Positions 17,085-26,549 of a DNA stretch of 50,641 nt are shown piece by piece. The notes beneath the pieces are model-generated. The model did not search any database, had not been told where the DNA came from, and saw only the letters and a list, made by a program, of their open reading frames with translations. Origin of the DNA: Oscillatoriales cyanobacterium (lineage in GTDB: Bacteria > Cyanobacteriota > Cyanobacteriia > Cyanobacteriales > Microcoleaceae); contig RDYN01000039.1 in NCBI GenBank assembly GCA_004293365.1, forward strand, positions 1 to 50,641. The letters run 5' to 3'. Position 1 is the stretch's first letter. Every line of letters begins with the position of its first letter. A program made the translations under genes and the position numbers.

Positions 17085-17188
17085 CATCAAAACCTGTCGA
17101 TCGCCTCAAAGTTCTAATGAATGGCATCTGCGTCGGACAACTGACGAAGTTACCAACAGGCGCAATTGCCTTTCAATACGATTTCTAG
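17078..17188 (+). pseudogene. hipA: hipA N-terminal stump
   Basis: ATG at 17078 overlaps the end of hipB, the usual hipBA arrangement. The 36-residue translation contains LKVLMNGICVGQLTKLPTG and ends AIAFQYDF then TAG, closely resembling the first strand pair of HipA (V-x-L-x-G-x-x-V-G-x-L ... FxYD). All kinase parts are missing. The stop lies in the Fic operator palindrome, so the junction marks where the toxin gene was lost and Fic DNA begins. Confidence 0.7.
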
Positions 17189-17216
17189 TAAAGTAAACAT
17201 CGATTTACTTTACTAG
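17185..17216 (+). promoter_or_regulatory. Palindromic operator upstream of fic
   Basis: Perfect 13-bp arms CTAGTAAAGTAAA / TTTACTTTACTAG around CATCGA, ending 13 bases before the fic start codon. The Fic protein has a C-terminal helix-turn-helix, so self-binding at this site is a simple model. It also contains the TAG that closes the hipA stump. Confidence 0.65.
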
Positions 17217-17229
17217 AGATTCTTTAAGT

Positions 17230-18447
17230 ATGCCATCCTTTACTAAGAAATCGGAACGGGCAGGGCAGTGGGTGCGGCAGGGCAGTGGTGAAACTTCTTA
17301 TGAAGCCTTCATTCCTGCACCCCTACCTCCCGATCCGGCAATTATGGTAGATTCAGCGCTTCAGCGACGGCTGGAAGCCGCTGGGTTTGCATTAGGACGG
17401 CTTGATGGGATTGGGCGACTACTACCAGGACCAGAAGAACTTCTATATAGTTACATTCGCAAGGAAGCAGTGCTATCAAGCCAGATTGAGGGAACTCAGT
17501 CATCGATTGCTGATTTGCTTCTTCATGAGAATCAGGCAGTACCGGGAGTTGTCTTGGAAGATGTTCAAGAGGTTTCCAACTATATCGGTGCGTTGAGCTA
17601 TGGTATTGAACGGCTCTCAACGCTGCCACTCAGCTTACGCCTAATTCGTGAATCGCATGAGCGACTCGTTCGTGGAACTCGCGGCGATCGAAAGGCACCT
17701 GGAGAGTTCAGGCGTTCCCAGAATTGGATTGGGGGAAGCAAACCAAGTGATGCAATGTTTGTACCACCACCACCCCATGAATTACCAGATATACTCAGTG
17801 CGTTCGAGAAATTTCTCCACTCTGCAGAATATCCTGTTTTGCTTAAGGTCGGACTTGCACACGGGCAATTTGAGACAATTCACCCTTTTCTTGACGGTAA
17901 CGGTCGAGTAGGTCGTATGCTCATAGCACTCATGCTCGTTGAAGAAGGAGTTTTGGAACGACCGTGGCTTTATGTGAGCCTTCATTTTAAAAAGCACCGT
18001 GACAAGTATTATCGTCTACTTCAAGAAGTAAGAACCCAAGGGAATTGGGAAGAGTGGCTGATATTTTTCCTTGAAGGTGTTACCACTATTGCTAATCAGG
18101 CTACGGAGAAAATCCGTGCTCTCATGGCGCTGTTTGAGCGAGATCGGAAAGTAGTAGAGCAGTCGCGGAAAGGCTCGATTTACCAGTCGGTTGCGGTGCA
18201 GTCCAACTTGACAGTCTACGATTACCTAAAGAAAAAGATAGCAATCCGAATTCCTGAAACCGCAGACGCTTGTGGAACAACAAAGCCAACTGTTAAACGT
18301 GCAATAGAAGACCTTCAACAACTTGGTATCGTGACTGAAGTAACAGGCAAGCCCAGGAATAAGGTGTACCTCTATCAGGAGTACCTTGATATTTTGAATC
18401 AGGATGATGGAACTTCTGAACTACCGAATAAAAGCAGTAATTCTTGA
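17230..18447 (+). CDS. fic: Fic-family AMP transferase with C-terminal winged helix
   Basis: The 405-residue protein has an N-terminal Fic-associated domain (about 20-110), the catalytic motif HPFLDGNGRVGR (H218 to R229; H218 is the base, D222 binds magnesium) and a flap region around 165-180. It also carries the inhibitory helix motif S83-S-Q-I-E87-G88, matching (S/T)xxxE(G/N), so it is a class II (N-terminally autoinhibited) Fic protein. Family members transfer AMP from ATP to Ser/Thr/Tyr of target proteins. After a helical linker, residues about 335-390 form a winged-helix DNA-binding domain (ADACGTTKPTVKRAIEDLQQ with LGIV wing). This fits autoregulation at the palindrome just upstream. 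It sits where hipA should be, behind hipB. Confidence 0.9.
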   Translation: MPSFTKKSERAGQWVRQGSGETSYEAFIPAPLPPDPAIMVDSALQRRLEAAGFALGRLDGIGRLLPGPEELLYSYIRKEAVLSSQIEGTQSSIADLLLHENQAVPGVVLEDVQEVSNYIGALSYGIERLSTLPLSLRLIRESHERLVRGTRGDRKAPGEFRRSQNWIGGSKPSDAMFVPPPPHELPDILSAFEKFLHSAEYPVLLKVGLAHGQFETIHPFLDGNGRVGRMLIALMLVEEGVLERPWLYVSLHFKKHRDKYYRLLQEVRTQGNWEEWLIFFLEGVTTIANQATEKIRALMALFERDRKVVEQSRKGSIYQSVAVQSNLTVYDYLKKKIAIRIPETADACGTTKPTVKRAIEDLQQLGIVTEVTGKPRNKVYLYQEYLDILNQDDGTSELPNKSSNS

Positions 18448-18504
18448 GTGAGCGAAGCTGATGAATAGTTGTCCTTTTCCCTACTAACCAGTTGCCTAAC
18501 CATT

Positions 18505-18621
18505 GACTCAGCAGGCAACCAGGGAAACAGCAGCTCCGGCGGTAGTCAATCCATGTCGGCAGACGGGCAATTTATATTGAGTCGTCTGTGGGGGTTTAGC
18601 CCAGCAGCAATTACGGTAAAG
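18505..18621 (+). pseudogene. Possible decayed beta-propeller (PD40-like) fragment
   Basis: One frame reads DSAGNQGNSSSGGSQSMSAD then GQFILSRLWGFSPAAIT. The piece SSSGGSQSMSADGQF resembles the GxSxxPSISADGRFVAFSS blade motif seen in large secreted cyanobacterial proteins. It has no start and no further blades. The resemblance is weak and the rest of 18448-18630 shows nothing. Confidence 0.25.
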
Positions 18622-18630
18622 TAGCATTTC

Positions 18631-18666
18631 TTAAGTGGCTAGCTTAAGTGGCTAACTGTCCTGGAC
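18631..18666 (+). promoter_or_regulatory. Conserved 36-nt RTX-leader element, copy 3
   Basis: Here the two 13-nt units are nearly identical (TTAAGTGGCTAGC then TTAAGTGGCTAAC), followed by TGTCCTGGAC. The element ends 247 bases before RTX gene 3. The rest of this leader does not resemble leaders 1 and 2, so the 36 nt stand out as the conserved, presumably functional part. Confidence 0.72.
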
Positions 18667-18913
18667 ATGATTCCGGGAGTTGAGTTATTTTGTTGATGTG
18701 CTGATAAGTCGCAGCACTGTTTAAATTTGTCAGAACTTTAATCAAAAGCTTGAGTCTGTTTATAGGCACTGCGACCTATAAATAGTCAGCTTGCAAATTC
18801 CATTCTACCTTACCTATTGGTTTAACTACGCTGTAATTATTTGACCTTTACTTATTGTTAAACCAATTCTATTTTCATCATTTTAATGACAACTTTTTAT
18901 CAGGTAAGACATC

Positions 18914-19696
18914 ATGGCTTTACAAACAGATCCATCCGAACCGCGCCGCTTAATTGGTGACAATACATCCGAAACTGTTTTTTTGTCGATCGCAGATGCC
19001 AATAATTTCCCTTTGGGAGTTTCAATGCTCGGAGGCGACGATACAGTAGACACCTCAGTAGCTAACAATTTGGTTTATGGCAATGAAGGAGAAGACATTC
19101 TCAGGGGAAATTTGGGTAACGATTCCTTATTCGGAGGAAGGGGGAAAGACATGCTGGGTGGAAATGCTGGAAATGACTATCTCAGCGGAGGACAGGATAC
19201 AGATTTGATTTATGGCTTTGGGGGAAACGATATTTTACAGGGCGGTAGAGGCAATGATATCTTAATTAGCGGTGACGGGTATGATACTTTAATTGGGGGT
19301 TTGGGGCGAGACTTTTTCATGGGCGCGAGTGACAATCTTTCTTTACCTAAAATCGGCAGCAACTTGTATGTCCTGCAAGCAGAACCAGGAGTTTCAAATC
19401 TCAATAATGCGGATACGATCGCTTTTTTAGGAGTTGGCGATCGAATTGGATTAGCAGGGGGTTTGACTGCTAGCGATATAGTTTTGGAACGCCTGACAAA
19501 TGTGACAATTGTCTTGGAGTTTGACGGGCCGCAAGCCTTAAAAAACAGTGTTCAGCCAGGTATACTCAATCCTGGGCCCATTGTCACTTCAGGAACTTTA
19601 ATCAGAGTTAAAAATTCCGGCGAGATGTTGGGTTTTGTTGATGGTGTAACGCCCGCCCAGATTCAAGGCAATATTATATCGGTTCAAGGATTTTAA
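18914..19696 (+). CDS. RTX-type calcium-binding repeat protein 3
   Basis: The 260-residue protein starts at an ATG 10 bases after AGGTAAG. The N-terminus (ALQTDPSEPRRLIGDNTSET) is followed by RTX nonapeptides from about residue 35 to 130 (GNEGEDILRGNLGNDSLFGG and similar). The C-terminal half is a non-repetitive beta-rich domain (NADTIAFLGVGDRIGLAGGL ... TSGTLIRVKNSGEMLGFVDG) of a kind often found at the end of cyanobacterial RTX proteins. It does not share the C-terminal module of RTX 1 and 2. No signal peptide. Calcium-dependent extracellular folding is expected from the family; the role is unknown. It shares the 36-nt upstream element with the other two. Confidence 0.86.
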   Translation: MALQTDPSEPRRLIGDNTSETVFLSIADANNFPLGVSMLGGDDTVDTSVANNLVYGNEGEDILRGNLGNDSLFGGRGKDMLGGNAGNDYLSGGQDTDLIYGFGGNDILQGGRGNDILISGDGYDTLIGGLGRDFFMGASDNLSLPKIGSNLYVLQAEPGVSNLNNADTIAFLGVGDRIGLAGGLTASDIVLERLTNVTIVLEFDGPQALKNSVQPGILNPGPIVTSGTLIRVKNSGEMLGFVDGVTPAQIQGNIISVQGF

Positions 19697-19759
19697 TTTT
19701 CCACGATCCCAAATCCGGTGTGGTGGTAAGCGAGGTACATAGAAACCCGTGAGGTACAT

Positions 19760-19974
19760 AGGACTTGCTGAAAAAGTGTACGTAGTGGAAAAACGAGGCT
19801 ACACAGCTTAAAAAATAGTAGGTTTATTGCTGGCATTTCCAAATTTCGCCAGAAATTAACAACTTTCATTGCAAGGGTTTTGAGTCTCTATAATCCTATA
19901 ACTTGCACTTTTTCAAGCAAAAAAAGTTTAAACCCCTTATCTGGTAAGCTTTCTACCTTTATTCAGCAAGCCCT
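19760..19974. mobile_element. 215-bp MITE-like element with IS-type terminal repeats
   Basis: The left end AGGACTTGCTGAAAAAG is matched in inverse at the right end by CTTTATTCAGCAAGCCCT (AGGGCTTGCTGAATAAAG in the same orientation). Such AGGGCTTGCTGAA ends resemble those of transposase-bearing IS elements. The interior has no open frame, so this is a deleted or non-autonomous form. No clear target duplication. Just beyond it (19978-20012) are two AGAAACCCGGTTTCT-type palindromes. Confidence 0.5.
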
Positions 19975-20043
19975 GCATAGAAACCCGGTTTCTTTAAGAA
20001 ACCGGGTTTCTGGTATCAACTGTTAACTGTCAAGTGTCAACTA

Positions 20044-23000
20044 TCAACTGTTTGCGATCGCCCCCAAGACCTCCAAAGTAGCTTTCTGAGCTTCTGTAAT
20101 TCCCGTGACTCCGGCAATATTCATACCCTCATAGGGTCGATCGGCTTTGAGAGTTTTCCAACATTCACCTGTGTTGAAATCCCAAATCTTAATCGTTTCA
20201 TCCTCACCCGTACTGGCAAGCAATTCACCATTTGGATGCCAAATAACTGACCAAATAGAGTTGCGATGTCCTTGCAAAATCTTGATACATTGACTGCTAT
20301 TAATATCCCAAATGCGCGTAGTTTTGTCCGCTCCCCCGCTGGCAAGCATTTGCCCGTCGGGACTCCAGGAAATCGATCGCACAGAATCACCGTGTCCTGT
20401 CAATTGTTGCCAACACTTACCGCCGATCGCATCCCACAAACACACGGTTCGATCGTCGCTGCAACTTGCTAAGATTTTGCCATCGGGACTCCAAGCAATT
20501 GACCAAACCCAACCTGTATGTCCTGACAAAACATTCAAACATTCACCGCTATTGACATCCCAAAAACGGATCGTTCGATCGGTACTGCAACTTGTTAAGA
20601 TTTTGCCGTCGGGACTCCAAGCAACCGACCAAACCCAACCGGTATGTCCTGACAAAATCTTCAAACATTGACCGCCCTGAGCGTCCCAAAGCCCGATCGT
20701 CAGATCCGTACCGCAACTTGCGAGAATTTGTCCGTCGGGACTCCAGGCTGCAAATCGCACCCAATGGCGGTGTCCCGATAGCACTTTCAAACAGCGCCCG
20801 GTTTTAACATCCCACAGCCGTAGGGTTTTATCGGCGCCGCTACTTGCGAGGGTTTTTCCGTCCGGACTCCAAGCTACTGACCAGATACAGTCACTGTGGC
20901 CTTGAAGCACGCCGGTGGGCTGGGTACGATCGAGATTCCACAAGCGTATTTTTCGAGCGTCGCTGCTGGCGAGGGTTTGTCCGTCGGGACTCCAAGCTAC
21001 CGACCAGATGCACTGAGTGTGTCCTCGAAGCACGCTCAGACAATGACCGCTATCGGTGTCCCAAAATCGCACGGTTCTGTCGAAACCGCCGCTGACCAGT
21101 TTTCGTCCGTCTGCATTCCACGCCACAGACCAAACTGGGCCGCTGTGACCCTGGAGAATTTTTAAACAACGCTGGCTATTCACATCCCACAATCTAATAG
21201 TTCGATCGTCACTTGCACTAGCAAGAATTTTGCCGTCGGGACTCCAAGCAACCATTCTCAGCCAATCTTGATGTCCTGCCAAAATATGCGAGCATTGGTT
21301 GCTGGCAATATCCCAAATTGTGACATAGAAATTGATGCCGCCAATGGCAATTTTCGTGCCGTCTGGATGCCAAGAGATCGATCGAATGCGATCGTTTGGC
21401 AGTTCGATCGCCCTCAGAAACTTACCGCTAGGCGCTTCCCACAATCGGATCGTTTCATCGTCACTACCGCTTGCCAAAAATGCTCCGTCTGGACTCCAAG
21501 CCAGCGACCAAATCCAGTTTTGATGACCGTTCAAAGTCTCCAAACATTGACCGCTCGCAGTATCCCAAAGTCGGATCGTTCGATCTGCACTGGCACTAGC
21601 AACGATCGGTTTTGTGGGATGCCAAGCAATCTTCCAAACTGAGTCGAGATGGCCTTGACAAATGTTCAAACATTGCCCGCTTTTGATATCCCACAACCGC
21701 ACGGTGCGATCGATACTGCTGCTAGCTAGAGTTTGTCCGTCTGGACTCCAAGCAAGGGAAAAAATCCAATTGGTATGCCCTTTTAAAATAGAGATGAGTT
21801 GCTGGTTGTGAGTTTGCCACAAACGAATTTCACCGTGACTGTCACCTGTTGCCAGAATTTGACCGTCAGGGCTGAAGGCTACCGCAAAAACCAGGGCAAA
21901 GGTTTGATTGAAGACTGATTTTGTCAAGTTTGCGCCTTGAAAATTGACGCGATGTAAATTCAGATCCTGCAAACAAGCGTGCCACAAATCTAAATTTGAG
22001 AAGTCATAGCCCGCGAGATCGATATTGAGGAAACGATACAGATTGAATAGATTTCCTCCAGCATACCGATAGGATTGAACGAAAGTATCTGAGTTTTGGC
22101 GCAGTCGATCGAGCAGTTCTCGCAGATTTTGTTCTAAGAGTTGGAATGTGGCAAATTTATTGATTAATCTGGAAACTATCTGCTCTAAAATCAGTCGGTT
22201 TTGAGTTTCCCAGATATAATTTTTGACGGTGGTTTTGGTTAAGGCGTGGCTGGCGAGCAAATTTAATTTGCCATCTGCCAATTCTGTCACAATTTGCTCA
22301 ATGAATCGCTCGGTTACGTATTCCATTACTACGGGCTGTTGCGTGTAATTGCCCGAGCGTTTTTCAATGAGCGATCGCCAAGATAATCTTTCTAGTGCTT
22401 CTAACACTTGAGCGTTAGAAACAGTGGGGATAATATCTTCTTGGAGTTGCGAGATATTCGTCCAATCTCGATTTATCGCCAGCCAGTACATGATATTTAG
22501 CTCTAATTCAGAGAGCCGATCGAATTGATTGTCTAGCAGCCGGCGCAATCCATTAAATACTAAGGTTTCCTGTTCCAGAAACAGTTGGATCTCGCCATCA
22601 AATAAATCGCGAATTGAAGTCGCGACAATTTTTACTGCTAAAGGATTGCACCGATAGCGATCGCACAATTCCTGTTTGTGACTTTCTAATCCAGTTAAAC
22701 CGGTGGTTTCGATCGCTGCTGCTGCTGCTTCGGGACAGCCGCCTAGTGACAAGCTTTGGATTGCTAATTCGCCTCCTTCCAATTGAGCGAAGAGAGAGCA
22801 TTTTTCCCGGCTGGTTAACACCAAACAGCTTTGATGGGGAGTTTCGGCCACCGCGCGGAGCATTTCTCCGTAAGCTTCATAACCGGGACGATATTGTCCG
22901 CTCTGATTCCCAGGTTGTGACAGGCTTTCGGTATTATCGATCGCCAGCAGACAGCGATGATTCCGCAAACATTGAATCAAGCTGCTAATTTCTGCTTTTG

Positions 23001-23580
23001 TATCCTGTTGTCCTGAGAGGAATGAGACTAATTCTGCTAATAAAATTTCCGGCGACGGGGCATTGCGGAGGCTTCGCCAAATGACGTAGGTAAATTGGTT
23101 GTGTAGCTGTTCTGCTAATTTGACAGATAAAGCAGTTTTACCAATACCGCCAATCCCAAAAATACCCACCAACCGACAATTATCTTGTAGAATCCATTGG
23201 GTGAGGGTGGTAAGTTCTGCGGTGCGCCCGTAAAAGCGAGAAACATCTATGGCTTCTCCCCAATTTTGGGCGATCGACTTCACTGGCTGCCGCTGTGGGG
23301 CTTCGGGTTCTGGCTGGATGTAGTCTTGCTCGGTTATAGTCAGGTTAAAGGCGCGAAATAGCTCTTCTAGGGTTTGGCGATCGACTGCTGCTTTGCCACT
23401 TCGCAACCGTCCGATCGATCGAGCACTGAGCCCTGTCAAATTGCTTAATCGCTCTAATGTGTAAGCATAACCGCCATTTTCAGCAATGGCTAATTGTTCC
23501 TGGGTATTCTGTAGACGCTGCAAACCCCAATCTGATAGAATCACGCCTCGGCGCTTGCGCTTTTGCGGCAGTTTAGTCAT
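20044..23580 (-). CDS. HTH-NB-ARC-WD40 signalling protein (14 WD blades)
   Basis: The 1178-residue STAND ATPase has three parts. Residues about 10-85 form an N-terminal helix-turn-helix-like domain ([20 protein letters not shown]). NB-ARC spans about 110-400, with [12 protein letters not shown]-loop GIGGIGKT (142-149) and Walker [12 protein letters not shown] helical part follows to about 555, then about 14 WD40 repeats (pattern [23 protein letters not shown]) to near residue 1155, enough for two seven-bladed propellers. The blades are very similar to each other, a sign of recent repeat expansion or gene conversion. By analogy with APAF1-like proteins, the propeller should sense a ligand and release the NTPase for oligomerisation. 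The output, through the N-terminal domain, is unknown. No adjacent effector gene is obvious. The start has no clear Shine-Dalgarno sequence. Confidence 0.9.
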   Translation of the reverse strand: MTKLPQKRKRRGVILSDWGLQRLQNTQEQLAIAENGGYAYTLERLSNLTGLSARSIGRLRSGKAAVDRQTLEELFRAFNLTITEQDYIQPEPEAPQRQPVKSIAQNWGEAIDVSRFYGRTAELTTLTQWILQDNCRLVGIFGIGGIGKTALSVKLAEQLHNQFTYVIWRSLRNAPSPEILLAELVSFLSGQQDTKAEISSLIQCLRNHRCLLAIDNTESLSQPGNQSGQYRPGYEAYGEMLRAVAETPHQSCLVLTSREKCSLFAQLEGGELAIQSLSLGGCPEAAAAAIETTGLTGLESHKQELCDRYRCNPLAVKIVATSIRDLFDGEIQLFLEQETLVFNGLRRLLDNQFDRLSELELNIMYWLAINRDWTNISQLQEDIIPTVSNAQVLEALERLSWRSLIEKRSGNYTQQPVVMEYVTERFIEQIVTELADGKLNLLASHALTKTTVKNYIWETQNRLILEQIVSRLINKFATFQLLEQNLRELLDRLRQNSDTFVQSYRYAGGNLFNLYRFLNIDLAGYDFSNLDLWHACLQDLNLHRVNFQGANLTKSVFNQTFALVFAVAFSPDGQILATGDSHGEIRLWQTHNQQLISILKGHTNWIFSLAWSPDGQTLASSSIDRTVRLWDIKSGQCLNICQGHLDSVWKIAWHPTKPIVASASADRTIRLWDTASGQCLETLNGHQNWIWSLAWSPDGAFLASGSDDETIRLWEAPSGKFLRAIELPNDRIRSISWHPDGTKIAIGGINFYVTIWDIASNQCSHILAGHQDWLRMVAWSPDGKILASASDDRTIRLWDVNSQRCLKILQGHSGPVWSVAWNADGRKLVSGGFDRTVRFWDTDSGHCLSVLRGHTQCIWSVAWSPDGQTLASSDARKIRLWNLDRTQPTGVLQGHSDCIWSVAWSPDGKTLASSGADKTLRLWDVKTGRCLKVLSGHRHWVRFAAWSPDGQILASCGTDLTIGLWDAQGGQCLKILSGHTGWVWSVAWSPDGKILTSCSTDRTIRFWDVNSGECLNVLSGHTGWVWSIAWSPDGKILASCSDDRTVCLWDAIGGKCWQQLTGHGDSVRSISWSPDGQMLASGGADKTTRIWDINSSQCIKILQGHRNSIWSVIWHPNGELLASTGEDETIKIWDFNTGECWKTLKADRPYEGMNIAGVTGITEAQKATLEVLGAIANS

Positions 23581-23640
23581 ATCTTAACTATTTCAACTAT
23601 TCCAACTTGAACTTAGGACTTGTTGTTACATTCGTAGTTT

Positions 23641-23866
23641 CATTTAACCGCAGTAAGATTCGTTCGTTCGTTCGTAGTGCGGACTTCAGTCCGCAAAAGG
23701 GAGCGGACAGTAAGATTCGTTTGTAGTGCGGACTTGAGTCCGCAAAAGGGAGCGGACTGAAGTCCGCACTACAAACCGTTCGTAGTGCGGACTTGAGTCC
23801 GCAAAAGGGAGCGGACTGAAGTCCGCACTACAAACCGTTTTTTTCTGGTAATCGACCGGACACGAT
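23641..23866. repeat. Palindromic intergenic element, copy 3 (expanded)
   Basis: The terminal part TTAACCGCAGTAAGATTCGT is on the left, and GGTAATCGACCGGACACGAT on the right. In between are three tandem GTAGTGCGGACTT(C/G)AGTCCGC units alternating with their complements, so the core has been amplified. It fills most of the 23581-24048 gap; the remaining bases (TCAACTGTCAACTG heptamer run at about 23868-23896, then AT-rich DNA) hold no gene. Confidence 0.8.
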
Positions 23867-24048
23867 CTCAACTATCAACTGTCAACTGTCAACTGTTTTT
23901 AAAGCTTGTCATATCTCAAATCCAGATTCAACCCGTCATTTGCCGTAGTCAATTGTTAAGAAACCGATACAAAAGCATCTATTTCTCCTCGCAACTCGTC
24001 TTACTCTATATCGAGTCCGAATGATTGGTGATTAATTTATCAGGGACA

Positions 24049-25188
24049 ATGCAACACTTAACTCAGAATGATTTTCAAATTTTTTCAGGATGCCTGCAGG
24101 AATTATACAAAACTTGTAGTGTTGAGGATTTCTCATCTCATCTGCTGGCGATCGTCTCGAAGGTTATTTCCGCAGTAGATTATACATACACCACCCTCTC
24201 CTTCGAGAACAGCAAGACTACCACCCTCGACTATAAACCCGCCCCGGGGTTCGATCGCCTTGATACAGCAAATTTTGAGAAAGTTGCACACCAGCATTTT
24301 TACGAAAACCCTCTAGTCGGTAATTATCTCCGAACTCGCGACCATCGAGCGCATAAGGTTTCAGACTTCTTAAACGAGCAGCAACTGCATCGTTTGGAAG
24401 GATTGTATGGAAAGCTGATGCAGCCTAGAGGAATCAAGGATCTGATCGCAGTTTCACTACCTCTGGCTTTGGCTGCTAAATCTGCGAGCAAGCTCTACTC
24501 TGGACAAGATGATATTATTGCGATTACTCTTTTGGGAGACCGGATTTTTACTGAGCGCGATCGCTATTTATTCAATTTACTGCACCCTCATCTGCTACAA
24601 GCCCAACAAAACATGAATCAGTTTACCCAGATAGAACAGGAGTGGGTACAGCAGCGTCATACTCTGGAGGCGTTGGGAATTATTTCTCTCAACGGAGATG
24701 GGCAAGTTTTATTCATGAGCGAAGGAGCTTTCCATTGGCTGAAACACTATTTTCAAGACTCACAATCTTCAACCAAATGTTTGCCAGATAATTTGCAGCG
24801 ATGGGTTAAATATCAGTTATCGCTGGTAATTCCCAGTGATGAAATTCCTGCTCCTCATTTACCGCTAAAATTAGAACAGGCAGGAAAACAATTAGTTGTG
24901 CGCTTTCTGACTGAGCAACCGCTGGAAAAATATCTATTGTTGCTTGAAGAAGAGGATTTTTTGACTCTATCATCCGTATCTTTAGAAGTGCTAGGCTTAA
25001 CAAAGCGGGAAACAGAAGTGTTATTTGAGGTGACGCAAGGTAAGACTAATCCAGAAATTGCGGCAACACTGAGCCTGAGCATTGGTACTGTCAGAAAGTA
25101 TTTAGAACATATCTACTCAAAGCTGGGAGTACAAACTCGTGCGGAGGCTGTAGTATGTGCTTTGAAATATCTTGGAGCGATCGGATAA
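24049..25188 (+). CDS. LuxR-family transcriptional regulator
   Basis: Start is uncertain: TTG at 24025 gives 387 residues and ATG at 24049 gives 379. The latter has AGGGA close in front and is used here. The C-terminal 60 residues are a clear LuxR/FixJ helix-turn-helix (LTKRETEVLFEVTQGKTNPE, then IAATLSLSIGTVRKYLEHIY and SKLGVQTRAEAV). The N-terminal 300 residues contain an alpha/beta region (about 15-200) like the GAF/autoinducer-type sensory part of stand-alone LuxR regulators; there is no receiver-domain signature. Ligand and targets are unknown. It is flanked by intergenic repeats and convergent with the SpoU gene. Confidence 0.82.
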   Translation: MQHLTQNDFQIFSGCLQELYKTCSVEDFSSHLLAIVSKVISAVDYTYTTLSFENSKTTTLDYKPAPGFDRLDTANFEKVAHQHFYENPLVGNYLRTRDHRAHKVSDFLNEQQLHRLEGLYGKLMQPRGIKDLIAVSLPLALAAKSASKLYSGQDDIIAITLLGDRIFTERDRYLFNLLHPHLLQAQQNMNQFTQIEQEWVQQRHTLEALGIISLNGDGQVLFMSEGAFHWLKHYFQDSQSSTKCLPDNLQRWVKYQLSLVIPSDEIPAPHLPLKLEQAGKQLVVRFLTEQPLEKYLLLLEEEDFLTLSSVSLEVLGLTKRETEVLFEVTQGKTNPEIAATLSLSIGTVRKYLEHIYSKLGVQTRAEAVVCALKYLGAIG

Positions 25189-25240
25189 GTAGTCTCTCCT
25201 GAGTTTTAGGCATCGCAAAAATAATCGCAAAAATAGTTGC

Positions 25241-25405
25241 CAGAAACTGGTTTTTTTACGAAAAGACGCGCTGTAGCGCACATAAAGAGTAAAAAACCCG
25301 GTTTATTTGATGGTGGTGCGTCCGGGACTAAACGTTAGAGAAACCTGGTTTCTGAACAATAAATATAGGTTTCAGCGCGATATTTTTGCCAGAAACCGGG
25401 TTTCT
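25241..25405. repeat. Cluster of AGAAACCCGGTTTCT palindromes
   Basis: Variants at about 25243-25256, 25293-25306, 25340-25355 and 25390-25405. The same 14-16 nt palindrome recurs at 16448, 19980, 20000, 30369, 30419, 33839 and 33858. The position between convergent genes suggests terminator use, but the family is dispersed and probably a genome-wide repeat. Confidence 0.6.
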
Positions 25406-26263
25406 TTAGTCGCGTGCGTAAGTCTTCAAGATGTCAGGAGAACCGCATAATTTATGCGATCGATAAACTTCATACATCAATAAACTTCCTGCTACGCCGA
25501 GATTCAGAGAATCTGCTGCACCTAGCATCGGAATCCGCACCAAATCCTGGCAGAAATCCCGCTGCTGCTGAGTCAGCCCCTGACGTTCTTCGCCCAGGAA
25601 AAGTACAGTCGATCGAGGATAATCAAAGGAATGAAAATCCGCACTTCCGTCAGGTGACGCACCGATGGCGCGGCAGCCGTGACGGCGCATCCAGCAGCCC
25701 AAGGCCCGAAAGTCCGTGCGGACCAACTTCTGGGCGAACAGCGCGCCCATTGAGGCCCGCACCGCATCCGCATCAAACGGATCGCCCCGCCCTCCGACGA
25801 ATATGAACCCAGCACCGCCCACTGCTTCCGAAGTGCGGATCAATGTCCCCAAATTACCTGGCGATCGCACGTTTTCCACAACTATCCAGCACAAGCCGGC
25901 TTGGGGCGAGATATCGTCCAATTTAGACCATTGCTGGCGGACGATCGCGCCCACACCCGAAGCGCGATCTGTTCTGCAAACGCGCCGGTATTGTTCGGGA
26001 GTGATAGAGATAGTGGGAATTCCGCATCGGCGGGCGCTGCGTACCATTTTGCGGGCCAGCGGGGCGATCAGCAATTTTTCGCTGAACAAAATTGCTGAAA
26101 TCTCGAATTTGCGATCGATTACCTGCACAAAATTCCGAACGCCTTCGACATAAAACAGGCTGTGGCGATCGCGGTAGGTGCGATCGAATTGGAGCCTTTC
26201 TACTCTAGCCAGGGCAGCCTCAACCTCTGACCGAGCGGGGCTGGTACTAAAGGTTCCAGCCAT
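25406..26263 (-). CDS. SpoU-type (TrmH family) RNA 2'-O-methyltransferase
   Basis: The 285-residue protein has the three SPOUT motifs: motif 1 NVRSPGNLGTLIRT (131-144), motif 2 LGEERQGL (223-230) and motif 3 IPMLGAADSLNLGVA (244-258). Motif 1 Asn and Arg and motif 3 Ser-Leu-Asn bind S-adenosylmethionine in the trefoil knot and ribose 2'-OH of the RNA substrate. An N-terminal substrate-binding domain occupies about 15-115. Members methylate rRNA (RlmB) or tRNA (TrmH); the exact nucleotide cannot be told from sequence. The gene is single, convergent with the LuxR gene. Confidence 0.88.
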   Translation of the reverse strand: MAGTFSTSPARSEVEAALARVERLQFDRTYRDRHSLFYVEGVRNFVQVIDRKFEISAILFSEKLLIAPLARKMVRSARRCGIPTISITPEQYRRVCRTDRASGVGAIVRQQWSKLDDISPQAGLCWIVVENVRSPGNLGTLIRTSEAVGGAGFIFVGGRGDPFDADAVRASMGALFAQKLVRTDFRALGCWMRRHGCRAIGASPDGSADFHSFDYPRSTVLFLGEERQGLTQQQRDFCQDLVRIPMLGAADSLNLGVAGSLLMYEVYRSHKLCGSPDILKTYARD

Positions 26264-26549
26264 CCTCCTTCTGTGGAGCCATTTGGCTCTCTACAACCGA
26301 GATTTGAATTGACATAAAATTGCTACAGAAATATCTCTGTAGAACTCAACTTTGTTAGTTATAACACGTCGGGCTGAGTTCAGCTATAAATTGTTAAAAA
26401 CAGATAATTTTAGGATAGAAAAGCGATTTATACAATCTTGTTTAGAATAAAGGTATAGCAGTTCTCAAGTGTGGTGAGGTATGCCCCATACCCTAGACCC
26501 CATGCCCTAGACCCCATGCCCATTCGTATATCAATCTGTTTAGTTAAAG
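26264..26549. other. Divergent intergenic region, SpoU / AraC genes
   Basis: It holds CTACAGA..TCTGTAG (about 26321-26340), a small hairpin in the SpoU leader, and two copies of CCCTAGACCCCATG near 26492-26520. No gene is visible. Confidence 0.4.

Noticed and set aside
20266..21642. Plus-strand frames opposite the WD40 repeats
   Set aside because: Regular repetition of the WD40 codons in antisense; no independent coding evidence.
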